The notes: a model not told the origin generated them from the letters alone. A stretch of DNA of 64,000 nucleotides from Methylobacter tundripaludum SV96 (GCF_000190755.2 NZ_JH109152.1:1156167-1220166), one strand, 5' to 3'. Counted from the stretch's first letter, positions 34,444 through 44,191 are shown. Numbers and translations are program-made.

Positions 34444-34817
34444 TCTTGACCGGCCTCGATAGTGTCATGAAACTCGGCTAATGCACTCAGGTTACCGACC
34501 AATTTCACGACCGTCTCATACTCGATGTCCACTTTCACATAATTGCCATGCTTGATAACTTTAATATCCTCTTGTTTGACGTCATAAACATAATTAATGC
34601 TAAAACGCTTGGTTAAGCTGTCCCTGATCTCGAATTCGCTTTTCGTCGCAAGCTCAGGGGTTGCTTTTAACGCCTCCAACGCACTCTTTACCTTGCCGTG
34701 ATCCAAATAAATAGGAACTATCTTAAGTGTCAATAAGACAAAAAATCCGATGAGTCCCAGGATAAAAATAATCGAAATCAAGGTCAAACCTTGCTGACGT
34801 TTAGGCGATAAATTCAT
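34440..34817 (-). CDS. DUF4845 membrane protein
   Basis: This 125-residue protein has a single N-terminal membrane helix (LTLISIIFILGLIGFFVLLT) after a short basic start, then a periplasmic alpha/beta part with EALKATPELATKSEFEIRDS. DUF4845 genes lie between lepB and rnc in many gammaproteobacteria, as here. The start resembles a pilin-like leader (KRQQGLTLISII). The function is unknown. Confidence 0.88.
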   Translation of the reverse strand: MNLSPKRQQGLTLISIIFILGLIGFFVLLTLKIVPIYLDHGKVKSALEALKATPELATKSEFEIRDSLTKRFSINYVYDVKQEDIKVIKHGNYVKVDIEYETVVKLVGNLSALAEFHDTIEAGQE

Positions 34818-34860
34818 TTTTTCTCCAGATGATTTATTAAAAGAAATAAGTATAGAGCAG

Positions 34861-35637
34861 TTATTTCAACACGGTGCCAATCCGATCAAGACCTACACCT
34901 TCATGTTGCCAGTCCCAACTCATCCAGATAAAAAATGCTTTTCCAACCAGATTTTCTTCAGGAACCGTACCCCAGTAACGACTATCGTTGCTGTTGTCGC
35001 GGTTATCGCCCATCACAAAATAGCTCCCTTTCGGCACGATATAAACACCTTCGGCGGAAGCTGCGCCATTTCTGATCAGAATACTGTGTTCAACGCCGGT
35101 CAAATCTTCCGACAAATGCTCATTCCCGGTCATATCCTCGCCTTGCCCCACGCCCTGATAGCGACCTAAAGAAACCTGATTGATGGGAACGCCATTGATA
35201 TGCAGTTTTTTATCGTGATAAGCGACCCGGTCGCCCGGCAAGCCAATCACGCGCTTGATATAATCGACAGCCGGATCTTTAGGATAACGAAAAACGACAA
35301 TATCCCCGCGCTGAGGCTCATTCAACTCAATGACTTTTTTATTGATAACCGGCAACCGTATTCCGTAGGTAAATTTATTAACCAGAATAAAATCGCCTAT
35401 CAGCAAAGTCGGCATCATCGATGCGGAAGGTATGCGAAAAGGCTCGGCTATGAATGAGCGCAGCAATAACACAATCAACACGACCGGGAAAAAAGAACGC
35501 GCATACTCGACCAGTAAGGGTTCTTTTTCTTCATCAAAAACCTCCCCTGTTGATTTGAGTACCAGCAAATACCCGCCCCAGATTACACCGGTAACCAGCG
35601 TGGCGACGGCAAGAAAAAAGGAAAAATCGTAGTCCAT
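34861..35637 (-). CDS. lepB: Signal peptidase I
   Basis: This 258-residue protein has a membrane helix at the N-terminus, a second one around PVVLIVLLLRSFIAEPF, then the catalytic Ser in IPSASMMPTLLIGDFILVNK. The catalytic Lys is in PAVDYIKRVIGLPGDR, and GDNRDNSNDSRYWG closes the active site. It cleaves signal peptides on the periplasmic side of the inner membrane. It follows lepA in the operon, separated by a hairpin repeat. Confidence 0.96.
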   Translation of the reverse strand: MDYDFSFFLAVATLVTGVIWGGYLLVLKSTGEVFDEEKEPLLVEYARSFFPVVLIVLLLRSFIAEPFRIPSASMMPTLLIGDFILVNKFTYGIRLPVINKKVIELNEPQRGDIVVFRYPKDPAVDYIKRVIGLPGDRVAYHDKKLHINGVPINQVSLGRYQGVGQGEDMTGNEHLSEDLTGVEHSILIRNGAASAEGVYIVPKGSYFVMGDNRDNSNDSRYWGTVPEENLVGKAFFIWMSWDWQHEGVGLDRIGTVLK

Positions 35638-35709
35638 GGTTATATAGTCAAATGAAAGATTAAAAACTGTAAGATTATTCGTAACTGCCCAGCGCCACCA
35701 AACACAATG

Positions 35710-35797
35710 GAACGCTGATGACGCTGATGAATATGATCAACACAGATAATTCAAGAAAAATCTTATTTCATCATAAACATCAGCGTCATCTGCGTTC
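35710..35797. repeat. Intergenic inverted repeat, gaacgctgatgacgctgatg type
   Basis: The arms gaacgctgatgacgctgatg (35710-35729) and catcagcgtcatctgcgttc (35778-35797) pair with one mismatch around an AT-rich loop. It lies between lepA and lepB and shares its arm with the repeat at 31978-32172. Confidence 0.75.
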
Positions 35798-35825
35798 TAT
35801 TTTTTTAACTGCTGAATAGTTACGA

Positions 35826-37625
35826 TTATTCCTTGTTAAGCTGCAAAACGGCCAGGAATGCCTCTTGAGGAATCTCAATATTACCGACCTGTTTCATGCG
35901 TTTTTTACCGGCTTTTTGTTTTTCCAGCAATTTTTTCTTACGGCTAATATCGCCGCCGTAACATTTGGCAATCACGTTTTTCCGCATCGCTTTAACGGTG
36001 GAGCGGGCAATGACCTTGGAGCCGATGGCCGCCTGTATCGCAACCTCGTACATTTGCCGCGGGATCAGGTCTTTCATCTTTTCCACCAAATCCCGCCCCC
36101 GGTTGTTACTCAGGTCGCGATGCACGATGATCGATAAAGCATCCACCTTTTCGGCATTAATCAACACATCCAGCTTGACCAGCTCGGCCGGTTGAAAACG
36201 CAGGAACTCATAATCAAACGATGCAAAGCCCCGACTCACCGACTTCAAGCGATCGAAGAAATCCAGTACCACTTCGCTCAACGGCATTTCATAATGCAAC
36301 GATACCTGTCTGCCGACATATTGCATATCTTTCTGCACGCCGCGCTTTTCTATACACAGCGTGATGACCCCGCCCAGATAAGCTTGCGGAACCAGAATAT
36401 TAGCGCGAATAATAGGTTCTCTGACTTCCTTGATGGTGCCCATATCCGGCAATTTGGCCGGATTATCAATCATCAGAACCTGATCGTTATGGGTAATGAC
36501 TTCGTAGATAACGGTAGGCGCTGTGGTAATCAGGTCAACATCGTATTCCCTTTCCAAACGCTCCTGCACGATCTCCATGTGTAGCATACCGAGAAAACCG
36601 CAACGGAAACCAAAACCCAAAGCCTGCGACGTTTCCGGCTCAAAGTGCAAGGAAGCATCATTGAGATTCAACTTGTTGAGCGCCTCGCGCAAATCTTCGT
36701 AATGATCCGAACTGACCGGATACAACCCGGCAAAAACGCGCGGTTGAACTTTTTGAAATCCAGTAAGCTGTTCGGCAGCCGGATTATCCGTCCAGGTAAT
36801 AGTATCGCCGACCGGCGCGCCGAAAATATCTTTAATACCGGCCACGACATAGCCGACTTCGCCGGTATTTAAAATTTCTTTTTCCAGCCGTTTTGGCGTA
36901 AAAACCCCGACTTTCTCGGCGATAAACGACTTGCCGGTGGACATGATGGTGATCTTTTGCTTTCTGCGGATACTGCCATGCATAATCCTGACCAGCGACA
37001 CCACGCCCAGATAGCTGTCAAACCAGGAATCGATAATTAACGCCTGTAACGGACCGGCAGTATTGCCTTCAGGCGGCGGAACTTTAAGCACCAGTTGTTC
37101 CAGCACATCTTCAACGCCCAAACCTGTTTTAGCGCTGATCATCAGCGCCTCGTCGGCAGGGATACCGATCACTTCTTCAATCTCAGCCTGCACCCGCTCC
37201 GGTTCGGCAGAAGGCAAATCGATTTTGTTCAGCACCGGCACCACTTCCAGACCCTGCTCTATCGCCGTATAGCAGTTGGCGACGCTTTGCGCCTCAACGC
37301 CCTGAGCCGCATCGACAACCAGCAGCGCGCCTTCGCAAGCCGCTAACGACCTGGAAACTTCATAAGAAAAATCAACATGCCCGGGGGTATCGATGAAATT
37401 AAGCTGGTAAGTCTCGCCGTCTTTCGCCTTAAAATCCAGCGTGACGCTCTGCGCTTTAATGGTGATGCCGCGCTCTTTCTCAATATCCATCGAATCAAGC
37501 ACTTGCGCGGACATTTCCCTGGCGCTTAAGCCGCCGCAGATTTGAATAAAACGATCCGCCAGCGTCGATTTACCATGATCGATATGCGCGATAATGGAAA
37601 AATTTCTTATATGTTTTAAATCCAC
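35826..37625 (-). CDS. lepA: Elongation factor 4 (LepA)
   Basis: This 599-residue GTPase has G1 AHIDHGKST, the G3 region [14 protein letters not shown]4 NKIDLP, then EF-G-like domains and the LepA-specific C-terminus ([20 protein letters not shown], ending with AVLQLNKE). It acts on the ribosome in translation. It heads the lepA-lepB-DUF4845-rnc-era-recO group. Confidence 0.97.
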   Translation of the reverse strand: MDLKHIRNFSIIAHIDHGKSTLADRFIQICGGLSAREMSAQVLDSMDIEKERGITIKAQSVTLDFKAKDGETYQLNFIDTPGHVDFSYEVSRSLAACEGALLVVDAAQGVEAQSVANCYTAIEQGLEVVPVLNKIDLPSAEPERVQAEIEEVIGIPADEALMISAKTGLGVEDVLEQLVLKVPPPEGNTAGPLQALIIDSWFDSYLGVVSLVRIMHGSIRRKQKITIMSTGKSFIAEKVGVFTPKRLEKEILNTGEVGYVVAGIKDIFGAPVGDTITWTDNPAAEQLTGFQKVQPRVFAGLYPVSSDHYEDLREALNKLNLNDASLHFEPETSQALGFGFRCGFLGMLHMEIVQERLEREYDVDLITTAPTVIYEVITHNDQVLMIDNPAKLPDMGTIKEVREPIIRANILVPQAYLGGVITLCIEKRGVQKDMQYVGRQVSLHYEMPLSEVVLDFFDRLKSVSRGFASFDYEFLRFQPAELVKLDVLINAEKVDALSIIVHRDLSNNRGRDLVEKMKDLIPRQMYEVAIQAAIGSKVIARSTVKAMRKNVIAKCYGGDISRKKKLLEKQKAGKKRMKQVGNIEIPQEAFLAVLQLNKE

Positions 37626-37837
37626 TTGTATTTCAACTTGTTATGTATAGTGTTAACGCATTGTGCCTAACATTGCCAAGACTTAAGCCTTGCCTTTATC
37701 CGTATTTGCACACCTTAAATTTAGCTGGACATTGTAACAGATCTAGACCTACTCAAAGCCTACTTTCACCATCAATCTCAAGGGGATGATTGCTCGCCGT
37801 GAAGCTTTCTTGATTCAGCCCCATTCGACAAATCAAG

Positions 37838-38623
37838 TCATTGGGCAACGGGAGCCGCCTCCACCGTTACCCCCAGCCAACTGTATATCCGCTTAACCAG
37901 CAAGCCTTCATCATGCAGGTAAGCGTGGCCTTCATCATTGATTTTAACCTGCCGGTAGCCCGTATTTTCTTTTGCCGCCAAGCGCCGATCCCTGGCGCTT
38001 TCCGTAACATCAGGTACGTCTACTGCACCATAAATATCCAGCATCGGCATCTTGATTTTCTTGATAAGTTCCAGCGTTTGGGCCGTTTTGTTCTCGGTGG
38101 TCGGCACCGGCAAACTAATGGTCACCAATGCTTTAATATCCGCCACCTGCTCACTCAGGGCATAAATGCCCATCAAGCCTCCTAAACCATAACCGACCAC
38201 AACAATATTTTCTGCACCATTGCTCTTTGCATAGCCAATTCCGGACTGAATCCGCGCCGCCGCCTCAGGAAACAACGCATAATAGTCTTCCTTTTCAACA
38301 CCTACTTCTCTGAGCGGCATTTGCAGCGAAAGCGTTGTCCAGTTATGTTCGGGTAAAAAGACTCTCAAATCGTAAATCAGTTGTTTCTGATCGGGATGCC
38401 CATCCATGTCATGAAGAATAATAACGACGCCCTTGCCGGCGGCTTTTTCCGTTTCCGTATAAAGGCCGAGAAATTTTCTCCCTTCAGCCTCCAGCCAGAC
38501 CGCCTTGCCTATCGTCAGGGTTTTGTTAATGCCGTCGGCAAAATCGGCTTCCCGCTTTTCATCGCCGGCCAAGCAAACGCCACCCGCCAGGCAAAGCACG
38601 AAAACGATAAACCTGAGGCTCAT
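37838..38623 (-). CDS. DUF3530-like alpha/beta-hydrolase-fold periplasmic protein
   Basis: This 261-residue protein has a signal peptide (MSLRFIVFVLCLAGGVCLAG). The fold is that of an alpha/beta hydrolase: VVIILHDMDGHPDQKQLIYD, then the nucleophile-elbow region VVVGYGLGGLMGIYAL and a late DEGHAYLH. The nucleophile position reads GYGLGG, with Gly where Ser is expected in lipases, as in the DUF3530 group, so it may be non-catalytic. It overlaps the AI-2E-type transporter gene by 4 nt. Confidence 0.72.
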   Translation of the reverse strand: MSLRFIVFVLCLAGGVCLAGDEKREADFADGINKTLTIGKAVWLEAEGRKFLGLYTETEKAAGKGVVIILHDMDGHPDQKQLIYDLRVFLPEHNWTTLSLQMPLREVGVEKEDYYALFPEAAARIQSGIGYAKSNGAENIVVVGYGLGGLMGIYALSEQVADIKALVTISLPVPTTENKTAQTLELIKKIKMPMLDIYGAVDVPDVTESARDRRLAAKENTGYRQVKINDEGHAYLHDEGLLVKRIYSWLGVTVEAAPVAQ

Positions 38624-39675
38624 TGCCGACCGTAAAAATCGCTGTATCGATATAAATCATGCACATGCCGCAACAACACCATAATGACCGAAGCGACAGG
38701 CAATGCCAGCAGGATACCCAGAAAGCCGAATAATTGGCCACCGGCCAATACCGCAAACATGACCGCAACCGGATGCAAGCCGATTTTATCGCCTACCAGC
38801 ATCGGCGTTAGCACCATGCCTTCCAGAGATTGGCCGATGATAAAAACGATAGCGACCGGCACCAGTTGTATTAATTCATGAAATTGCACCAGCGCCGCCA
38901 CACAGGCCATAACAATGCCGACGATTGACCCCAGATAAGGTACAAAACTGACCAGCCCGGCCAGCATGCCTATCAACAAAGCCACATCGAGACCGGTCAT
39001 CCACAAACCAATACTGTAAATACCGCCCAAGGCCAGCATGACATAGAACTGCCCCCGGACAAAAGCCGCCAATACCGTATCAACTTCACCGGCAAGTTTG
39101 GTAGCGGTCGGCGCTACACGGCGGGGCAATAAATCATGGACTTTGGCAATCAGGCCATCCCAATCGCGCAATAAATAGAAAGTGACCACGGGAATTAACA
39201 GCAGATTCATCAGCCATTCGGCTATCACTCCGCCGGAATGCGAAACCGAGCTCATTAACGTTGCAGCAATGCCGCCCGCTTGCTCCCAGTGACTTTTAAC
39301 AAGATTAATAATCTGATTGAGATTAACCGGCCTGATGCCCAGATGAAATCGCCGCTGCGTCCAGGGAATGACGGTCTCATTCAACCACGCGACATAGGCA
39401 GGCAGATTGCTCACAAAATGCTCGACCTGATACTCCAAAAGGGGGACGAGCAGCAGTAAAACCAGCACAAAAACCAGCGTCATCACAGAAAAAACTACCA
39501 GCACGGCCTTGGTTCTGGATAATTGATAGGTTTCCAGCTTATCGGTTAGCGGATCGCCGAGGTAAGCCAGCATCGCCGCAAATGCAAACGGCATCAACAC
39601 CGGCGCTAACAGATAAACCAGCCAGGCTGAACCTGAGATAAAAGCAAAGACCAGCCATTTTTGTGAATCGGTCAT
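38620..39675 (-). CDS. AI-2E family transporter (YdiK/PerM type)
   Basis: This 351-residue inner-membrane protein has the family layout: N-terminal helices (WLVYLLAPVLMPFAFAAMLA), a hydrophilic middle (VAWLNETVIPWTQRRFHLGI), and C-terminal helices with VSFVPYLGSIVGIVMACVAA and GQLFGFLGILLALPVASVIM. The name is historical; most members have no proven autoinducer role. It is co-transcribed with the DUF3530-like gene. Confidence 0.85.
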   Translation of the reverse strand: MTDSQKWLVFAFISGSAWLVYLLAPVLMPFAFAAMLAYLGDPLTDKLETYQLSRTKAVLVVFSVMTLVFVLVLLLLVPLLEYQVEHFVSNLPAYVAWLNETVIPWTQRRFHLGIRPVNLNQIINLVKSHWEQAGGIAATLMSSVSHSGGVIAEWLMNLLLIPVVTFYLLRDWDGLIAKVHDLLPRRVAPTATKLAGEVDTVLAAFVRGQFYVMLALGGIYSIGLWMTGLDVALLIGMLAGLVSFVPYLGSIVGIVMACVAALVQFHELIQLVPVAIVFIIGQSLEGMVLTPMLVGDKIGLHPVAVMFAVLAGGQLFGFLGILLALPVASVIMVLLRHVHDLYRYSDFYGRQ

Positions 39676-39984
39676 TACGAATCCTTAATGTGATTTATAT
39701 CTATGGTAGTGGATTAGTTACCGCTCAGTCATCGCCGCTGTAGTCTGACGAATCGCCCGAACCGTTGCTATGCCTTTATTGAAAGTAATTATTTGAATAG
39801 TTAAGTCACCTGACTTTATGGGTCTTGATCGGAAAACAATAAGACCCTGGGTAGCAAGACAGATAAGAAGAAGGTATAAGCTCATTTACCGCATCACGGT
39901 GTATCCCACCGTCTATAAACAAGCCGATGTAGCGCACCCATAGTAAGCGGCGTCACATCGGCTTATAAAAAACGTCCGCTACGA
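39676..39984. other. Intergenic stretch with a hairpin, no gene
   Basis: No convincing frame. It contains a perfect 10-bp inverted repeat (39921-39930 and 39955-39964, aagccgatgt/acatcggctt) without a T-run, probably a repeat element downstream of the cold-shock-domain gene. Confidence 0.6.
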
Positions 39985-40320
39985 TTAAGGCGCCAAGTTG
40001 AGTGCAATAATCGCTGCGACAATAGCCACCAAAGCCAGTGCTACCAGTACAATGCCCTGCCTGGTGTTAAGAAAGCCCGGGGCTTTGTCTTCCAGAATTT
40101 CCACGCCTTCGATATGCGCATTAATCGCTTTGTACTTGCCCCGATTATCTCTTGCAACCTGGTAATAAATAACATCGCCAGTTACCGGGCGGCGACTCGT
40201 TCCCTTGAGCGCCGAGATATGTATAAAAATATCTTTTCCACCGTCATCAGGACTGATGAAGCCGAATCCCCGATCTTCTTTCCATGTTTTTAAAACTCCT
40301 TTAATCATTGTTTTTGTCAT
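39985..40320 (-). CDS. Cold-shock-domain protein with a C-terminal membrane helix
   Basis: The first 70 or so of 111 residues are a cold-shock domain (GVLKTWKEDRGFGFISPDDG, KDIFIHISALK). The C-terminus is one hydrophobic helix (GIVLVALALVAIVAAIIALN). Related proteins carry a longer DUF1294 membrane part; here only one helix remains. The nucleic-acid-binding domain should be anchored on the cytoplasmic face of the membrane. The RNA targets are unknown. It is distinct from the soluble CspA at 11405. Confidence 0.82.
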   Translation of the reverse strand: MTKTMIKGVLKTWKEDRGFGFISPDDGGKDIFIHISALKGTSRRPVTGDVIYYQVARDNRGKYKAINAHIEGVEILEDKAPGFLNTRQGIVLVALALVAIVAAIIALNLAP

Positions 40321-40445
40321 AAAAATTTCTTTTTTGTTATTTTAACCTTACCTGCGCGAATGCAGATTAAGGGGCGTTAGCCTTGTGGCGTCTAAGTTTT
40401 CAGGTTAAATAAACAAGGCGTATTCCAGAGTGATGATAATCACGC

Positions 40446-40504
40446 AATAAAAAACCGTCCTATCGCCGGATCAATCTAGTGGCTTGCAAAACAGATGATC
40501 CGGC
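40446..40504 (-). terminator. Possible minus-strand terminator after the 123-residue gene
   Basis: A 9-bp inverted repeat (gccggatca/tgatccggc, 40465-40504) followed on the minus strand by gataggacgg and a T-run. The T-run is separated from the stem by 11 nt, so this is uncertain. Confidence 0.4.
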
Positions 40505-40521
40505 CAGAGAATCCCATTAAC

Positions 40522-40893
40522 CTAGATTTTTTTCTTTATGATGACCTTATCATCAATAATCAGCTCCGAGATTCCGCCCAGAGAGGCGTGCAATGTACAC
40601 GACGCATTTTTGAATCCGCCCTTATTGGCATTTTCACCCACCCACTTCAAAGTGACATAAGTTTCCTTGTCACTCTCGACTGCACTAGGAAAAAATACTT
40701 GCTCTCCTGTTTCTTCCTTGATTTTCGGCGGACATTTTTCACTTGCCATGGTTTGCATAGCAACATTGTTTCTAATCCTTGCGGCGGCTTCCACTTGTTC
40801 AACAGGCTGGTCTTCTTTACTTAGGCCGACCAAAACAAAGCCCATTACAAAAACGGCAGCAACAGCTAACATGATTTTTTGTACTTCAGACAT
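40522..40893 (-). CDS. Hypothetical membrane-anchored periplasmic protein, 123 residues
   Basis: ATG 40893 (MSEVQKIMLAVAAVFVMGFV) is preferred, with GAGGAGAA upstream. One N-terminal helix is followed by a periplasmic domain with two Cys (SEKCPPKIKEE and NASCTLHAS), which could form a disulfide, and a C-terminal Lys/Ile strand. I recognise no family. It stands alone between the CSD protein and cobO. Confidence 0.6.
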   Translation of the reverse strand: MSEVQKIMLAVAAVFVMGFVLVGLSKEDQPVEQVEAAARIRNNVAMQTMASEKCPPKIKEETGEQVFFPSAVESDKETYVTLKWVGENANKGGFKNASCTLHASLGGISELIIDDKVIIKKKI

Positions 40894-41045
40894 TTTCTTC
40901 TCCTCGTTGTGACAATCGCTAACCATTTTACAGGTTGGTCAAGGTATTTACCTTAAAATTCTCTACGCTCCATTTATCCTCAACAACTTATGTCGCACGA
41001 GTTAAAAATCCTGAGCCCTACATCATCCATTAAACGCAATACTTT

Positions 41046-41582
41046 TTAAAATTCAATACCTTGCTCAGCCTTGATTCCCTGTTCATAAGCGTGTTTTATT
41101 TTAGTCATCTCGGTCACGGTATCGGCAACGTCTATCACTTCGGGTGCAGCATTGCGGCCGGTCAAGATTAAATGCAGCCAAGCCGGTTTTTCATCGCGGA
41201 TAAAATCGGCTATTTCCTGACCGGAAATCCAATTATAGCCACAGCAGTAATTGATCTCATCCAGCAGCACTACATCGAATTCTTCAGACATAATCTTGGC
41301 CTTACTGAATTCCCAAATTTCCCGGCTGGTTTTAATATCCTGTTCGGGATTTTTAGTATCCCAGGTAAAGCCATCACCCAAAACATGCCATTCGATATTG
41401 TCAAAACGTTCGGCGGCTTTTTGTTCGCCGGTTTGCCATTTCCCCTTAATATATTGGATGACGCAAACCTTCATATCCCAGCCTGCAGCACGAAAAACCA
41501 TGCCCAAGGCGCTGGAAGATTTTCCCTTGCCCGAACCGGTATTGACCAAAACCAGTCCCCGTCGTCTATCTCTGGATTTCAT
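41046..41582 (-). CDS. cobO: Corrinoid adenosyltransferase
   Basis: This 178-residue protein has the CobA/CobO P-loop VNTGSGKGKSSSALGMVFRA, then CVIQYIKGKWQTGEQKAAER, a WDTKNPEQD segment, and VVLLDEINYCCGYNW with LILTGRNAAPEVIDVADTVT. It adds the adenosyl group to cob(I)yrinic acid a,c-diamide or cobinamide. No other cobalamin genes lie in the window. It may serve salvage or synthesis. Confidence 0.92.
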   Translation of the reverse strand: MKSRDRRRGLVLVNTGSGKGKSSSALGMVFRAAGWDMKVCVIQYIKGKWQTGEQKAAERFDNIEWHVLGDGFTWDTKNPEQDIKTSREIWEFSKAKIMSEEFDVVLLDEINYCCGYNWISGQEIADFIRDEKPAWLHLILTGRNAAPEVIDVADTVTEMTKIKHAYEQGIKAEQGIEF

Positions 41583-41787
41583 AACCGTTATTCCTTACTT
41601 TGAGTGAACATAAGAGCTCGCGTGTCTTATAGCGACCGGCATTATCGCCTGAATCGGCTTCAAAACAAATGACAAGCCTTGGCGAGATCAATTCGCCAGA
41701 GAATTTGTAAAAGCAATGAGGAGGGTTCGAACAGGATGGGTTGGGATAGTTTCGAAGGCAGGGCGCCAAAAGTAGGCGCGTCTCTAT

Positions 41788-42432
41788 CTAATGCACAATG
41801 TAAGACTTGACCCCGTGTTTTGCTATCAATGTCAAATGTAAGGCCTGACCCCGGCTTTCGCCGATGTCACTCAGGATTTCCAACACCCACTTTTTCAAGT
41901 GTCCGTAACTTTGATAGGCATCAAGCGGCAACCATTCGTACTTAACTTTACGCCAGAGTATTTCGATCAGGTTCAGCTCCGGGCTGTAAGGCGGAAGAAA
42001 ATGTAAGCACACACCACGTTGTTGCCAGCCCGCCAGCTTTTCTTTGAATACGCCGCTACGATGAATGGAAGCATTATCCAACACCACACAGCACGGCACT
42101 TTAGTTTCTTCGTACTTGCCGGCATACGTTTCGACAAACGCATCAAAGGCATTGACAACCGTATCCGTTGTCACCGATTGTTCGGAGCTGTGGAAAAACA
42201 GATCATTGCTGCGACTCAAAAAACCTAACACATTCATGCGCTTGCTACGATAGCAGGGTATTTGTCGGGTCTCGCCAATCCGTTGCCATCCATAGGGTAC
42301 ACAGGGTGTCGTGCTAAATCCGTTTTCGTCAAAGTAGTAAAGCTTCAATTCCCCATCATCCTCTTGCTGTTTCAAGGCCTTCAGATATGCCTTATCACGT
42401 TGGAAATCTGCTTCATTACGCTTTCCCTTCAC
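41788..42432 (-). pseudogene. IS630 ORF B, copy 2, with an altered C-terminus
   Basis: Identical to the copy at 18549-19148 up to ILSDIG, after which the frame reads through into non-IS sequence (ESRGQALHLTLIAKHGVKSY) instead of KKFQITFA. The DDE residues are all present. The IS end on this side is missing, so the element cannot transpose by itself although the protein might act on the complete copy. Confidence 0.85.
41794..41852. repeat. Direct repeat at the truncated IS end
   Basis: Two near-identical stretches, (aat)gtaagacttgacccc at about 41794-41815 and (aat)gtaaggcctgacccc at 41834-41852, lie directly before the IS breakpoint. Such motifs occur beside many IS elements in related genomes. 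They may have taken part in the deletion. Confidence 0.5.
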
Positions 42433-42937
42433 TGATTGCCGACAACGTTTCCAGGCATAGGCACTTTTTTTAAAATTCGTTTAAAGGTGTCAAGGCTGGC
42501 TTCCTTGCCCGTCTCCTCCAGCAATCGTGCTGCGGCGGCCTTGGGCTGGTGGGGGTTTTTGTCAATATAGCCCAGAAAAACGGCTTGTTCCTCAACCGTG
42601 AAGCGCACAGGCCTACCGCTTCGTGGACAATCGTAAAGCCCTATTAATCCCTCTGTTTCCCATTTGTCTAACCATGAGCTGACAGTCTCATGCTGGGACT
42701 CAAACAATTCGCTCAGCCGTGCAATTACATACCTTCTATTATTCAATAAGATAGCATGTGCCCGTTGTCTAACCCGGAATAAGGGGTGGTTACGATAGGC
42801 TTCGGTTAACGTTACTTCCTCTTCCGGGGTCAGTTTGGCGATGAATTTCAGGTGGACTCCTAATTTTTGTCTGTTATTGCAATCGTTTCCAGTTTGACAC
42901 AATAAATTTACTTCCTAATAACTTTCGCATTACTACT
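41861..42937 (-). mobile_element. IS630 copy 2, one end missing
   Basis: The sequence matches the copy at 18577-19653 with only two differences seen (at 41926 and 42552 by eye), but the last 33 nt with one inverted end are replaced by unrelated sequence. It inserted in a toxin gene, whose other half is gone, so an adjacent deletion removed the IS end and the toxin 3' part. Confidence 0.9.
42429..42902 (-). CDS. IS630 transposase ORF A, copy 2
   Basis: This 157-residue frame is identical in protein to the copy at 19145-19618 and includes the helix-turn-helix part. The ORF itself is intact, but the element has lost an end. Confidence 0.88.
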   Translation of the reverse strand: MCQTGNDCNNRQKLGVHLKFIAKLTPEEEVTLTEAYRNHPLFRVRQRAHAILLNNRRYVIARLSELFESQHETVSSWLDKWETEGLIGLYDCPRSGRPVRFTVEEQAVFLGYIDKNPHQPKAAAARLLEETGKEASLDTFKRILKKVPMPGNVVGNQ

Positions 42938-43149
42938 TACACAATGTTAAAAGGGAACCAACGCAAAACAAAGCGACGTGTACCGGAAACCCATGGTGTA
43001 CCTAACTCCGGATTTCCCGACAAAAGCGAGGTTGCTTTTTCAAACTCTGTGATGAATGCCAAGCCAAGCTGTTTATTTGCCTGCTCAGAATAAAAAGCCG
43101 CCGCATTATTCAGGTCGGCCGTAGCAGACGGGTGAACGATTATTTTCAC
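42937..43149 (-). pseudogene. RelE/ParE-type toxin truncated by IS630
   Basis: A GTG start at 43149 (overlapping the antitoxin stop) gives KIIVHPSATADLNNAAAFYS, then GLAFITEFEKATSLL and RRFVLRWFPFNIV before the IS stop. RelE/ParE toxins need about 25 more C-terminal residues, including the catalytic or gyrase-binding part. The remaining toxin is probably inactive. Confidence 0.82.
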
Positions 43150-43370
43150 TTCAAAGTTGCACGAGCTTGTGCGATCACTTCTTCGAACGCCATGCCGGCA
43201 ACCGCTCCACTCTCGATCTCGGCAACACGCCTTTAAACTTCAACGGCCCAAGCGGATTCGATTTCGTTATCTTCATCAAGACTGGCGATGATGTGTTCCG
43301 CTAACAACGCACGCTCAGCGGGTACAAGTTTTAATACCTCAGCTTCCAGAATTTCAAATTGTGTTGACAT
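43146..43370 (-). pseudogene. Addiction-module antitoxin with an internal stop
   Basis: The frame MSTQFEILEAEVLKLVPAER continues to WAVEV and then a TAA at codon 46 (43233-43235). It stays open afterwards as RRVAEIESGAVAGMAFEEVI to a natural stop at 43146, giving 74 codons. The pattern matches the TIGR02574-type addiction antitoxins, where the residue at the stop is normally Glu. A GAA-to-TAA change is the simplest explanation. With the toxin already broken, its loss is neutral. Confidence 0.78.
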
Positions 43371-43474
43371 GACATTCCCTCCAAACGATAAGTTTTAATT
43401 GTAACGTTTTAGGGCGGTTTCGCGCCAGCAAACCGCCAATCGACGCACAATATCCAATACAATCGGACATAAAA

Positions 43475-43506
43475 AATCCCCGCTTGGAAAAGTCCAAACG
43501 GGGATT
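43475..43506 (-). terminator. Minus-strand terminator hairpin
   Basis: Stem aatccccgcttgga/tccaaacggggatt with one mismatch and a T-run on the minus strand. No intact gene upstream explains it, so it may be a relic. Confidence 0.55.
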
Positions 43507-43596
43507 AAATAGATCATCCCGATCATGGCGGATTGCCTAACGGCGAAACCCTACGAATGATCCACCTTACAGTGTTCAGACATCGCCAAAACATTA

Positions 43597-43621
43597 GGGA
43601 CGGGGTTGCAAACCCCGTCCC
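43597..43621. repeat. 25-nt perfect inverted repeat
   Basis: The sequence gggacggggttgcaaaccccgtccc is self-complementary apart from a one-nt centre. It abuts the 5' end of the IS110 remnant and is probably a REP-like repeat or the insertion point. Confidence 0.75.
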
Positions 43622-44073
43622 GCTTGAAAGTGACGACCGCGTTTAAAGTATTGGCAGAAATCGGTGCTGACTTATCACGATTTAAAGATGCCAAGCATTT
43701 TGCCCCGTGGTTGGGATTGTGTCCTGGAACAAAAATATCCGGGGGTAAAAAAATCTCGGCCGCAACGAGTCGCACCACCAACCGTGCTGCGCAAGCACTC
43801 AAAATGGCTGCGGTAAATTTACGCGCCAGCCAATCGGCTTTAGGCGCGTACTACCGAAGACTTTGTGGCCGCATGGACAAAGCCAAAGCCGTCACCGCTT
43901 GCGCCCATAAACTGGCTCGGTTGATTTATGCGATGCTCACCAAAGGGGAAGACTATGTGGATCAAGGACAAGAACATTATGAAGAAAAATATCGTCAACG
44001 GGTCATTAAAAACTTAACCAAACACGCAGAGAAATTTGGTTTTCAATTGATTCCTGTACCCGAAGGCGTTTAA
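43622..44073 (+). pseudogene. IS110-family transposase, C-terminal remnant
   Basis: The frame contains VLAEIGADLSRFKDAKHFAP, WLGLCPGTKISGGKKISAAT and a helical LARLIYAMLTKGEDYV end, the Transposase_20 part of IS110 enzymes. The N-terminal DEDD catalytic half is missing, so it is a fragment. No start with a ribosome site is visible. Confidence 0.85.
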
Positions 44074-44191
44074 AAATACAAATTATATCAACTAGTTAAA
44101 ATGAGCTTCTTGAGAGGCTGGGATACAGAGATTTAATTTTACCCTGACCCCAGTTATTTTCTTGATCAATCCTGAAAGTAGCGTGTGACAC

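Noticed and set aside
38620-39675. A quorum-sensing (AI-2) export function
   Set aside because: The family name is historical and no luxS or lsr gene is in the window, so I do not claim a signalling role.
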